A stretch of 42,642 nt of DNA from JAPUDS01 sp050258575 (GTDB taxonomy: Bacteria; Patescibacteriota; Saccharimonadia; Saccharimonadales; Saccharimonadaceae): positions 1 through 42,642 of the forward strand of contig JBLMYZ010000011.1 in the NCBI GenBank assembly GCA_050258575.1, written 5' to 3'. This document shows, piece after piece, positions 25,183-32,844 of the stretch. The notes beneath the pieces were generated by a model that searched no databases, was not told where the DNA came from, and saw only the letters and a program-made list of their open reading frames with translations. Within the stretch, counting starts at the first letter, position 1; every line of letters begins with the position of its first letter. The position numbers and the translations under genes are program-made.

Positions 25183-26676
25183 GTGAAAAAACGCGACCTT
25201 TTACGTGCAGCCGAACCGCTCTACGACGATGTGCAGCTTGCTGAACTCGCCGCAGCGATTGATTTTGCAACCGAAAAACACGCCGGTCAAAAACGGCGTA
25301 GCGGCGAGGCATATATTACCCACCCGTTGTCTGTAGCGCTGACGCTTGTTGAGTGGGGGATGGATATTGACAGCGTCCTGGCTGGTGTTTTGCACGACAC
25401 AATCGAAGATACCGGCGTGTCGGCGAGCGATATTGAGTCGTTTTTTGGCCGCGACGTCGCGTTTTTGGTCGACGGCGTGAGCAAAATTGGCAAAGCTCGT
25501 TCCGGTATGCGCGATATTTCCAGTTACTTACCGAGTACGAAAGACAATTTGACAAAACTACTGATCGCAGTTGGCGAGGATGTGCGCGTGGTGATTATCA
25601 AGCTGGCCGACCGGTTACATAACATGCAAACACTGCGCTATATGCCAGCCGACAAACAGCAGAAAATATCGCGTGAAACTATCGAGATTTTTGCCCCGCT
25701 GGCCGACCGGCTAAACATGGGCCGCGTCCGCGTACAACTAGAGGAGCTGGCGTTTTCTTACCTCGATCCAGCAACCTACAACTCGCTCAAACAAGAGCTA
25801 AAAAACCGTATCGGGAAAAGCGAAAGACGACTGAAAAAAGTGCGGCGTACCGTCGACGAGGCGCTGCGGCGCGAGCGTATTGCGCACCACATGGACGGTC
25901 GCAACAAAAGCGTCTACAGCCTGTACAAAAAACTGCAAAAGGTTGACAGTATTGACGACATTTATGACCTGATCGCGCTGCGGATTATCGTTGATGACAT
26001 CGACTCGTGTTATTTGGTGCTCAACGTGCTGCATACGCTGTACGAACCTATGGTTAACCGCATCAAAGATTATATTGCGCGGCCAAAACGAAACGGTTAC
26101 CAAAGTCTGCACACCACGGTGGTAACACCCGACGGGCAACATGTTGAGTTTCAGATTCGCACTGAACAAATGCATGACTATGCCGAGCGTGGGTTGGCGG
26201 CGCATTTTCACTACAACGAACAAAAAATGACCGACGCTTACCGCAAAGGTCAGATCGCGGAAATGCCTGCTGACCTTGCCTGGATGATCGATCTTCACGA
26301 AGCCGCCTCGGAGCTCGCCAAAGGCAACGCCATCGATCTCGATTTGCTAAAAATCGACCTGTTTGGCGACCGGATCTTCGTTTTCACACCGCGCGGAGAT
26401 ATTTACGATCTGCCGGTCGGGTCGTATCCGCTCGACTTTGCTTACCGTGTGCATGGCGACATCGGTGCGTCGGCTGCCGGGTTTTTAGTCAACGGCAAGA
26501 TGGAAGCGTTTGACTACAAACTACAGGACGGCGACCGCGTCGAAGTGATCGTTAAAAAGACCGCCAAACCAAAACGCCAGTGGCTCGACACGGCCGCAAC
26601 GTCGCACGCCCGCAACAAAATCCGCGCTCAGCTCAACCGAGCTGCACGAGAGGACAGTGCGCTACGTAGTACTTAG
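25183..26676 (+). CDS. rel: bifunctional (p)ppGpp synthetase/hydrolase, short Rel lacking the ACT domain
   Basis: 497 residues. Order: HD hydrolase domain (His47, HDTIED at 71-76), synthetase domain (YKKLQKVDSIDDIYDLIA, RIKDYIARPKRNGYQSLHT) and a TGS domain (about 393-455, FVFTPRGDIYDLP). The protein stops after TGS: the helical, zinc-finger and ACT modules that complete the usual ~730-residue Rel/SpoT are missing. Both enzymatic motifs look intact. The start is GTG at 25183, with TATAAT 7 bases before it and no Shine-Dalgarno; the open frame extends back into gap but no homology does. Ends in a 4-base TTAG overlap with ppa. Confidence 0.93.
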   Translation: MKKRDLLRAAEPLYDDVQLAELAAAIDFATEKHAGQKRRSGEAYITHPLSVALTLVEWGMDIDSVLAGVLHDTIEDTGVSASDIESFFGRDVAFLVDGVSKIGKARSGMRDISSYLPSTKDNLTKLLIAVGEDVRVVIIKLADRLHNMQTLRYMPADKQQKISRETIEIFAPLADRLNMGRVRVQLEELAFSYLDPATYNSLKQELKNRIGKSERRLKKVRRTVDEALRRERIAHHMDGRNKSVYSLYKKLQKVDSIDDIYDLIALRIIVDDIDSCYLVLNVLHTLYEPMVNRIKDYIARPKRNGYQSLHTTVVTPDGQHVEFQIRTEQMHDYAERGLAAHFHYNEQKMTDAYRKGQIAEMPADLAWMIDLHEAASELAKGNAIDLDLLKIDLFGDRIFVFTPRGDIYDLPVGSYPLDFAYRVHGDIGASAAGFLVNGKMEAFDYKLQDGDRVEVIVKKTAKPKRQWLDTAATSHARNKIRAQLNRAAREDSALRST

Positions 26677-27203
26677 CGAGTCGACCAGCGTTCAATCGAT
26701 TTTTTGATGATTGTTTTGGCTTCCTCGACGTCGCCAAAATGGTCGACTTTGGTTGAGCCGGGTTTTTTAAGGGCTTTGTAGTTGTTAAAATGAAACTCGA
26801 TCTGTTTTATGAGTTGTGCCGGCAGGTCTTCGATCGTCTGGTAGGCATTGCCGTTATGGCGGTCGTCAACCGGCACGGCGATGATTTTGTCGTCAACTTC
26901 ACCGTCGTCAGAAAACACCATCACTCCGATCGCTCGCGCTTCAACCACCACACCGGTCCATAGCGGCTCGTCGGTCACGAGCAACACATCGAGTTCGTCG
27001 CCGTCCTCGTCAAGCGTTTGTGGTATGAACCCGTAGTTCGTTGGTTTGGCAAAGATTTTTGGTTCGACTCGGTCTAGTTTGAAAAAGGCCTTGTCACGGT
27101 CCCACTCGATCTTGTGCGACGAACCTTCCGGAATCTCGACAACCATGTTAAATGTCCCGTCGTCAACGTTGCCAGGTGAAACAACTTTGTTAAAATCAGC
27201 CAT
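26673..27203 (-). CDS. ppa: inorganic pyrophosphatase (family I)
   Basis: 176 residues. It hydrolyses pyrophosphate to drive biosynthesis. Family I motifs: VVEIPEGSSHKIEWD, TNYGFIPQTLDEDGDELDVLL (the DxDxxD metal site), and VVEARAIGVM. The C-terminus ends with FNNYKALKKPGS and KTIIKKSIERW. A strong AAGGAGG site precedes the ATG, with TACAAT (27242-27237) giving a leader of about 27 bases. Convergent with rel through a shared TTAG. Confidence 0.96.
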   Translation of the reverse strand: MADFNKVVSPGNVDDGTFNMVVEIPEGSSHKIEWDRDKAFFKLDRVEPKIFAKPTNYGFIPQTLDEDGDELDVLLVTDEPLWTGVVVEARAIGVMVFSDDGEVDDKIIAVPVDDRHNGNAYQTIEDLPAQLIKQIEFHFNNYKALKKPGSTKVDHFGDVEEAKTIIKKSIERWSTR

Positions 27204-27253
27204 GTTTTCCTCCTTGTCCTCTACTATTTCGGGTTTATTGTACCATTTTCAGC

Positions 27254-27259
27254 TATAAT
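27254..27259 (+). promoter_or_regulatory. -10 element of the PLD-family gene
   Basis: TATAAT is immediately followed by ATG GCT ATG. The second ATG (27266) lies 6 bases after the hexamer, matching the leaderless spacing seen elsewhere, so I take it as the start. Confidence 0.5.
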
Positions 27260-27265
27260 ATGGCT

Positions 27266-28252
27266 ATGTTTCATCGGCCAAAACTACTGCTTCCCGAGGC
27301 CTACCTTCGTGACGCGGTAAAAACTATCCGGCGGGCTCACACGTCGGTGTATTTGCTGACGATGATTATCTACGACGACCCCTCTACCGAGGAGTTGTTT
27401 TGCGCCATCTGCGACGCCGCACGGCGTGGTGTTCACGTCCAAGTAGTCGGCGACACCTTTAGTTACATGGAACGCGCGATCGATTATCGGCCCGGTGTCG
27501 GTGTTAAAGCTCATTTTAGGCCACTGACGCGCCTCAAACGACGTATCATCGCGAGCGGCGGATCGTTTCACTGGCTTGGCAACCACGCAACAACCGTCCT
27601 CACGAGCCGCACGCATAGCAAATGGCTCGTCGTTGACGACATCGTCTACAGTTTCGGCGGCACAAACCTCTACCCAGCTAGTTTCTCCAACATTGACTAC
27701 ATGATAAAGATCAAAGATGTTGGGCTCGCTACACATCTTATCGCCGAGCAAAAACGTATTTTGTCAGCCGACCGCCAGGGCCATGCCTACCGCAGCCACA
27801 AGTTTGGCGACGACAACAATCTCGTGCTGGTTGACGGAGGCTTCGTTGGCGATTCTATCATCTATCGTCATGCCAGTCGTTTGGCAGAAAAAGCTCGCGA
27901 GATCACCTACGTGTCGCAGTATTGTCCAACCGGGCGGCTAGCGCGTATTTTGCGCGCCAAACCAACTCTGTTTTACTACAACCCAGCGTCATCAGCTCGC
28001 GGTTTTAATGCTCTTGCGATCAAAATCGGCGCTGCGCTGAGTGGTATCCACACGCTGTATACACGCGACGCTTATCTACACGCCAAGTGTATGATTTTTA
28101 CTATGCCCGACGGCGAAAAAGTCGCCCTCACTGGTTCGCACAACTTCCCGCACGGCGGCGTCTGGATGGGCACGCGCGAAATTGCGCTAGAAACCCGCGA
28201 CCAGCGTATCGTCAAACAACTCGAGACGTTCGTCGCTCGGCATGTTGCCTAA
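27266..28252 (+). CDS. phospholipase D-family protein (cardiolipin synthase-like)
   Basis: 328 residues. Two HKD half-sites form one active site: THSKWLVVDD followed by FGGTNL (about 115-130), and LHAKCMIF with a later Asp and GSHNF near the end. The family includes cardiolipin synthases, phosphatidyltransferases and nucleases. The absence of membrane helices and the paired halves at about 330 residues resemble ClsB-like enzymes, but nuclease function is possible. It lies 30 bases upstream of a GDPD-like gene in the same direction, which supports a lipid link. I chose the second ATG because of promoter spacing; the first would add two residues. Confidence 0.85.
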   Translation: MFHRPKLLLPEAYLRDAVKTIRRAHTSVYLLTMIIYDDPSTEELFCAICDAARRGVHVQVVGDTFSYMERAIDYRPGVGVKAHFRPLTRLKRRIIASGGSFHWLGNHATTVLTSRTHSKWLVVDDIVYSFGGTNLYPASFSNIDYMIKIKDVGLATHLIAEQKRILSADRQGHAYRSHKFGDDNNLVLVDGGFVGDSIIYRHASRLAEKAREITYVSQYCPTGRLARILRAKPTLFYYNPASSARGFNALAIKIGAALSGIHTLYTRDAYLHAKCMIFTMPDGEKVALTGSHNFPHGGVWMGTREIALETRDQRIVKQLETFVARHVA

Positions 28253-28267
28253 CGGTATGCTACTTGT

Positions 28268-28273
28268 TACAAT
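28268..28273 (+). promoter_or_regulatory. extended -10 element of the GDPD-like gene
   Basis: TGTTACAAT: an extended TGn followed by TACAAT, 9 bases before the ATG at 28283. It predicts a 2-3 base leader. Confidence 0.4.
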
Positions 28274-28282
28274 CAAGCCACT

Positions 28283-28960
28283 ATGCTCATTATTGCGCAA
28301 CATTCAGCATCTGCCCGTTCATCCTGCTGCTCAGCGAGCGCACTGAAACACGCTGTCGAGCAGTCGGCCCACATGGCGAGTATCAATATTCGAGCCACCA
28401 AAGACAACCGTCTCGTCGTCACCCCCTACGTTCACCTCGACAACGACCGCCGCAAACCCAAAATTCGTTCCCTGACGCTCAAAGAAATCCGCCGCTACAG
28501 CGCGGGATCACCACACCCCATGCAGACAATCGACGAAGCTCTCGCAACCTTGCTCGGAACAGTGTTTGTCGAAATTCGTTTTCAGGAACGTTCAGCGATC
28601 GCGCCGCTCCTCACGGCACTCGCTCCTTATACCGCGCGAAAAAACGGCTGGAAAAACTTTTTACTGAGCGCCGACAATCCGTTTATTTTGCTACAGCTAC
28701 GACGAGTTGCGCCGCACGCCCAGCTTGGGCTACGCCACCGGCGCTATCCGTTGACGTTTTTGACGTGGCAGCCTGTACTACAGTTAAGCGCCGTTGGTTT
28801 ACATCGTTTGCACACCACGAGTGTCGCGGTCGAGGCAGCACACACTCTTGACCTATTTGTTTACGCCTACACCGTTAACCGCACCGCAGCTCTGAAAAAA
28901 CTAGCTGAGCTCGATGTCGATGCGGTCGCTTCGGATACGCCGGAGAAATTACGCCTTTGA
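28283..28960 (+). CDS. glycerophosphodiester phosphodiesterase-like protein, probably catalytically dead
   Basis: 225 residues. The GDPD fold is visible: MLIIAQHS at the first strand, ATKDNRLVVTPYVHL, SLTLKEIRRYSAG, MQTIDEAL...FVEIRF, and the C-terminal YAYTVNRTAALKKLAELDVDAVASDTPEKL, which mirrors the family's WTVND and GVDGIITD motifs. But the catalytic HRG (residues 6-8) is QHS, the second active-site His expected in VVxHD is not in place, and the Glu/Asp metal pair in ExD is IxI/N. Hydrolysis is therefore unlikely; a binding or structural role fits better. It follows the PLD-family gene and overlaps convergent trxB by 12 bases. Confidence 0.7.
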   Translation: MLIIAQHSASARSSCCSASALKHAVEQSAHMASINIRATKDNRLVVTPYVHLDNDRRKPKIRSLTLKEIRRYSAGSPHPMQTIDEALATLLGTVFVEIRFQERSAIAPLLTALAPYTARKNGWKNFLLSADNPFILLQLRRVAPHAQLGLRHRRYPLTFLTWQPVLQLSAVGLHRLHTTSVAVEAAHTLDLFVYAYTVNRTAALKKLAELDVDAVASDTPEKLRL

Positions 28961-29914
28961 CTGCTCGGGTGCTGTTCTTGCGTGCTCTTCAAGATACTCG
29001 CGCAGTTTGAGCGCTGCTGTTGCACCCTCGCCGACGGCGCTTGCTATCTGGGCTGTTGCTCCGCTGCGCACGTCGCCGCTTGCAAATACCCCTGGGACAG
29101 ATGTCATAAGATTGCTATCGGTTACGATCATACCAACGTCATCGAGTTCGATACCAGAACCTGTTAAAAACCCTGTGTTTGGCAACAACCCGATGAAAAC
29201 AAACACGCCGTCAACAGCCAGTTCGCTCGACGTTCCGCCGCTCGTTATAGTTACCTTGTCAACATTTTTGCCGTCACTGGCGATCACTTCTGTCGGTGTG
29301 GTTTCTAGGTGAACGGTGATCTTCCCCTCCTGAACTGCCTTTTCCAGCTCACGCTGCAAAACTTCTGACGCCCGAAGCTGCGACCGGACCAACAGGTCAA
29401 TATGCGCCGCAAACCGCGTCAAAAAGAGTGCTTCCTGAACCGCTGAGTTGCCGCCGCCAACAACCGCAATCCGTTTGTCGCGGTAAAACGCTCCGTCGCA
29501 CGTCGCACAGTAGTGCACGCCGCGGCCGTAAAATTCAGCCTCACCAGGAATGCCAAGTTTTTTGTAGTCGCTGCCAGTCGCAATCAACACCGCGTTTGCG
29601 AGTATGTCGCCGTCAGCGGTCGCAATCACGTGGTGACCGTTTTCCTGACGCAGTCCGGTGACTTCGCCGTATCGTATGTCGGCACCAAACCGCTCAGCCT
29701 GTGCTTGCAGCTCGGTCGCGAGGTCGAGACCGGAAATACCTTTAGAAAACCCAGGATAGTTGTCTACCCAGTCGGTGATTGCCGCCAAACCACCGACAAC
29801 GCCTTTTTCAACCAATACCGTGTCGATATCTTCGCGCGTAGTGTACACCGCCGCGCACAGCGCGCTCGGTCCAGCACCGATCATCACGACGTCGTGAATA
29901 GTTGTATCGTTCAT
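28949..29914 (-). CDS. trxB: thioredoxin reductase (FAD/NAD(P)H-dependent)
   Basis: 321 residues. It transfers electrons from NAD(P)H via FAD to a small redoxin. Motifs: MIGAGPSALCAA (FAD), YATGSDYKKLGIPGE-type segment (here LIATGSDYKKLGIPG), redox pair Cys136-Cys139 in CATCDG, NAD(P) loop VVGGGNSAVQEA and C-terminal FASGDVRSG. Length is standard. It follows the glutaredoxin-like gene by 24 bases, so the two probably form a redox pair. Shine-Dalgarno is weak (GAGAAGAA). Confidence 0.94.
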   Translation of the reverse strand: MNDTTIHDVVMIGAGPSALCAAVYTTREDIDTVLVEKGVVGGLAAITDWVDNYPGFSKGISGLDLATELQAQAERFGADIRYGEVTGLRQENGHHVIATADGDILANAVLIATGSDYKKLGIPGEAEFYGRGVHYCATCDGAFYRDKRIAVVGGGNSAVQEALFLTRFAAHIDLLVRSQLRASEVLQRELEKAVQEGKITVHLETTPTEVIASDGKNVDKVTITSGGTSSELAVDGVFVFIGLLPNTGFLTGSGIELDDVGMIVTDSNLMTSVPGVFASGDVRSGATAQIASAVGEGATAALKLREYLEEHARTAPEQSKA

Positions 29915-29938
29915 GATTTCTTCTCTACTCCCTACCCT

Positions 29939-30193
29939 TTACGATGCTATTGCCGCGGCGAGTGCGCCCGGATTCCAGCCGACGCTGGCCACTGTCTCAT
30001 TGCCATTGTCGTCGGCAACCATAACAACCGGCACAGTGCGTGCACCGCTTTTGGCAACGACCTCGGCTTCTATTTCTGGATTATCGTCGAGATTAACCAC
30101 GTCATATTGTTTTTGCTTGATATCTAGATATCGTTTCACGTTCGCGCAGTAGGCGCATTGTGTTCGCGTATAAATAGTAATCTTTTTCGACAT
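29939..30193 (-). CDS. NrdH-like glutaredoxin
   Basis: 84 residues. A thioredoxin-fold redoxin with the active pair Cys13-Cys16 in TQCAYC, TVPVV (cis-Pro) and a VGWNPGALAAAI end similar to the NrdH/glutaredoxin-family G-F/W-x-P segment. It lies upstream of trxB in one transcript. NrdH-type redoxins are reduced by TrxB and feed ribonucleotide reductase; that partner is an inference. Preceded by GGGGAAGGG near the ATG. Confidence 0.85.
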   Translation of the reverse strand: MSKKITIYTRTQCAYCANVKRYLDIKQKQYDVVNLDDNPEIEAEVVAKSGARTVPVVMVADDNGNETVASVGWNPGALAAAIAS

Positions 30194-30231
30194 ACCCTTC
30201 CCCTTTTTTCGTCTGTTTTATGCTTATACCC

Positions 30232-30264
30232 ATTATATAGCGTTTGCAAACATAAGCAATACGC
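30232..30264 (-). promoter_or_regulatory. promoter of grx-trxB with dyad symmetry
   Basis: TTGCTT (30259-30254), 16 bases, TATAAT (30237-30232). The spacer holds the perfect palindrome GTTTGCAAAC (30242-30251). Flanking AGCGT/ACGCT arms widen it to a near 9-base stem with an 8-base loop. No T-run follows, so it looks like an operator, not a terminator. Predicted leader about 32 bases. Confidence 0.6.
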
Positions 30265-30289
30265 TAAATGTTGTGTTTTCGTCCTTTTT

Positions 30290-30841
30290 CTACTTAACTT
30301 CTACAACCTGCACGATAAACGTTAGCGGCCCCGCAGGATAGCCGTAACTTGCCGCGTCGGCACCATAGGCTTTATCTGTCGGGATAACCAGCTTCCGTAC
30401 AGTTCCCTCTTTGGCTCCGACCAATCCCTCTGTCCAACCCGGAATTACCTTGTCAAGACTAAACCCCCTCGGTTCAGTCGTTCCGGCGCTGTTTGTGCTG
30501 TCAAAAATCTTCCCGTCCGCTGTCCACCCGGTGTAGTTAGCTTTGATTGTTGCGTTTTTAGTGACTTCTTTTCCTGTACCCGCTACAAGATCTTCAGTAA
30601 CAAGCGAGGTAACACTCGCAGCATCAAAGGCCTCGTTGGTATACCCGTCGAGCGGCCGCAAACTGGCGGTATACTTTTGCCGCTGTTTTTCGGCGTCCTG
30701 CTGCGCTTTTAGCGCTTGTTCGTACTGCGACTGTTGGTTGTTATTTGCCAAAATCACGACAAAATACGTCCCTACTGCACCGATCGCCATGACGATTGCA
30801 ATAACCCAGATAGCTATTCTCTGGCTTTTTGGTGTTGCCAT
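30290..30841 (-). CDS. membrane-anchored FKBP-type peptidyl-prolyl isomerase
   Basis: 183 residues. Short basic N-terminus, membrane helix (about 10-33, IAIWVIAIVMAIGAVGTYFVV), a Gln-rich coiled segment and an FKBP domain (about 85-183) with KANYTGWTADGKIFDST, VIPGWTEGLVGAKEGTVRKLVIP and AYG...GPLTFIVQVVEV. It probably folds secreted proteins outside the membrane. The start is the ATG at 30841 with an AAGGGGG site 4-6 bases upstream; an upstream TTG (30886) is less likely. A small upstream frame overlaps the start. Confidence 0.9.
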   Translation of the reverse strand: MATPKSQRIAIWVIAIVMAIGAVGTYFVVILANNNQQSQYEQALKAQQDAEKQRQKYTASLRPLDGYTNEAFDAASVTSLVTEDLVAGTGKEVTKNATIKANYTGWTADGKIFDSTNSAGTTEPRGFSLDKVIPGWTEGLVGAKEGTVRKLVIPTDKAYGADAASYGYPAGPLTFIVQVVEVK

Positions 30842-30897
30842 AAACCCCCTTCGTTTGTTTGCATACCTCGAGAGAACATCAAACAATTCTTTTGCAT
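30814..30897 (-). CDS. possible 27-codon leader ORF overlapping the FKBP start
   Basis: ATG at 30897-30895 follows GAGGGAGG after 3 bases. The frame reads 27 codons and stops at a TAG (30816-30814) inside the FKBP gene, out of frame with it. It covers the FKBP Shine-Dalgarno and start, so its translation could control FKBP expression. Composition gives no function. It may also be chance, because the 3-base spacing is short. Confidence 0.3.
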   Translation of the reverse strand: MQKNCLMFSRGMQTNEGGLWQHQKARE

Positions 30898-30918
30898 TGT
30901 CCTCCCTCGTCGCGTTTT

Positions 30919-30924
30919 ATTATA
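30919..30924 (-). promoter_or_regulatory. -10 element of the FKBP gene
   Basis: TATAAT on the minus strand; TTGCGC (30948-30943) lies 18 bases upstream as a plausible -35. It gives the FKBP gene a leader of about 70 bases, among the longest in this window, holding the 27-codon frame. Confidence 0.5.
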
Positions 30925-30982
30925 CTAATGTTTCACCGCCGTGCGCAAGGCTTTGGCTGTTGTGATATGCGCAATCAACGAG

Positions 30983-32770
30983 TTACTCGCTCGTTTCGAT
31001 CTCGTACTCTTTCAGACGTTCCTTTGTTTGTTTTGTCGTCGACAGCTGTAGCTTCAGTAACTCAGCATAAATACCCTTAGTTTTCGCCAGTTGCGCTGGA
31101 GTTCCGATCTCATCCACCATACCACCTTTCAGCGTGATGATCTTGTCAACGTGCGCAATCGTACTTAAACGGTGGGCAATAATCAGCGTCGTGCGGCCTT
31201 TCATTAGCCAGTCGAGCGCTTCCTGAACCAGCGCTTCTGCCTTGCTGTCGAGCGAGCTGGTCGCTTCGTCGAGAATCAAAATCGGCGCATCTTTTAAAAT
31301 AGCCCGCGCAATCGCCAGACGCTGCTGCTGCCCGCCCGACAGTTTCAGTCCGCGCTCACCAATCTCGGTGTCAAACCCATCCTCGAACTTCATGATAAAC
31401 TCATAAGCATTGGCTGCCTTAGCCGCCGCGATAATATCTTTTTCCGCAGCGTGCGGCTTGGCATAAGCGATGTTTTCACGAATCGTTCCCGAGAACAACG
31501 ACGGCGACTGAAAAACAGTTGCAACTGCCTCGCGCAGACTTTTCTGCCGCACGTCGCGCACCGACACACCGTCAATCCGTATATCGCCGCTCGCCACATC
31601 GTACAACCGCAACAGCAAGTTCGTGATCGTCGTTTTGCCTTCGCCGCTCTCGCCCACCAGAGCGGTCTTCTCATTTTCAGCGAGAGTAAACGACACGTGC
31701 GACAGCACCGGTGTCTTGGCACTATAAGCAAAACTCACGTCGTCAAACACCACCTCGCCTTTCGTGACATTCAGTGCTGGAGCACCAGGTTTGTCGTGAA
31801 CGCTCGGCGCTTCGTTCATCACCGCAACATAGTCTTTACTGCCGGCAATCGCTTTTTGCGACTGGTCGACGATCATACTCATGTTAAATATCGGGAACCG
31901 CAGTATGTTGACAAGCTGAATCAACAACACCATGTCACCAATCGTAAACTGGCCTTGCGCTGTTCGCACAAACAAATACGCAAAAATCGCAAAAAATATC
32001 GCGTTGAGAACGAGCCGCCGCCCGATATCCATCGTATGCCAGTGTTTAGACTGTTTTTGCGTCACAGTCACCGTGTTGAAAAAATGCCGCTCGAGGTGGG
32101 CGTATTCCCAGCGTTCCTGGATAAAACTTTTCACCACTTTTATCTGGGCAATCACCTCGGCAAACCGTCCGCTCGCAATATCGTACTGAAGATTTTTTTC
32201 AGACTGAAACAGCTGCCACTTTTTGCTGTTGAACGCAGTTAGGCCCAAAAAAGTTGGGTACAAAACCAGTAGCAAAGCGGCAATTTCCCAGCTATAGAAA
32301 AATATAATCACCAGCCCGACGATCATCGTCAAAAACATCTGGAAAAAGTTGTTCGAAAACATGTTAGCGAACTGTGTGACTTCGTAGATTGTACGGTTCA
32401 GCCGGTTGATAATTGTGCCAGTCAGTTCCTTGTCGTAGTAACGCTGCGGCATAGCGAGCAGGTGCAAATAATACCGCTCGCTCAACTGTTTGCGCAGTTT
32501 CGCACTCATAACATCGCCCAAATACCCGCCAAAGTTAGTAAACAGCGTATTTAGCACATCAACCACAAACAACCAAAACGCTAGCCACACAGCGGTGTCG
32601 ATATCTGTCGAACGACCCTGTAGCGCCTGCACTACTAGGTCGGCGGCGCGGCTAACAATAAACGGCGACAGCAGCGCCGTAGCACTCATAAGCACCGCAA
32701 AAACTGTTATACCGACATAGTACGGCCACAGATTTCTCCCATACCGAAAAACCTGAATAAACTGCTGCAT
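30983..32770 (-). CDS. ABC exporter, fused membrane and ATPase domains
   Basis: 595 residues. N-terminal six-helix exporter domain (about 1-320) and a nucleotide-binding domain with Walker A GESGEGKT, Q-loop FQSPSLF, signature LSGGQQQR, Walker B ILILDEATSSLD and the H-loop IAHRLST. A half-transporter of the ABCB (MsbA/LmrA) type that works as a dimer; substrate unknown. I use the second ATG (32770), 9 bases after a TATTAT hexamer. The ATG at 32776 is only 3 bases after it. It is divergent from the zinc peptidase gene. Confidence 0.93.
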   Translation of the reverse strand: MQQFIQVFRYGRNLWPYYVGITVFAVLMSATALLSPFIVSRAADLVVQALQGRSTDIDTAVWLAFWLFVVDVLNTLFTNFGGYLGDVMSAKLRKQLSERYYLHLLAMPQRYYDKELTGTIINRLNRTIYEVTQFANMFSNNFFQMFLTMIVGLVIIFFYSWEIAALLLVLYPTFLGLTAFNSKKWQLFQSEKNLQYDIASGRFAEVIAQIKVVKSFIQERWEYAHLERHFFNTVTVTQKQSKHWHTMDIGRRLVLNAIFFAIFAYLFVRTAQGQFTIGDMVLLIQLVNILRFPIFNMSMIVDQSQKAIAGSKDYVAVMNEAPSVHDKPGAPALNVTKGEVVFDDVSFAYSAKTPVLSHVSFTLAENEKTALVGESGEGKTTITNLLLRLYDVASGDIRIDGVSVRDVRQKSLREAVATVFQSPSLFSGTIRENIAYAKPHAAEKDIIAAAKAANAYEFIMKFEDGFDTEIGERGLKLSGGQQQRLAIARAILKDAPILILDEATSSLDSKAEALVQEALDWLMKGRTTLIIAHRLSTIAHVDKIITLKGGMVDEIGTPAQLAKTKGIYAELLKLQLSTTKQTKERLKEYEIETSE

Positions 32771-32831
32771 ATACATTCTATAATACCGCGAAATTGTGAA
32801 TAAAGTAACACAACACTAGACCACTGTCGGT

Positions 32832-32837
32832 TATACT
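32832..32837 (+). promoter_or_regulatory. -10 element of the zinc metallopeptidase gene
   Basis: TATACT, 7 bases before the ATG at 32845, and no Shine-Dalgarno. Confidence 0.45.
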
Positions 32838-32844
32838 AGCGGAT

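Noticed and set aside
28087..28851. 254-codon plus-strand frame across the PLD and GDPD-like genes
   Set aside because: Very Arg/Ser-rich out-of-frame shadow; both underlying genes have clear family motifs and promoters.
31451..32242. 263-codon frame antisense to the ABC exporter
   Set aside because: His/Arg-rich shadow typical of a G+C-balanced gene read backward; no start signal.
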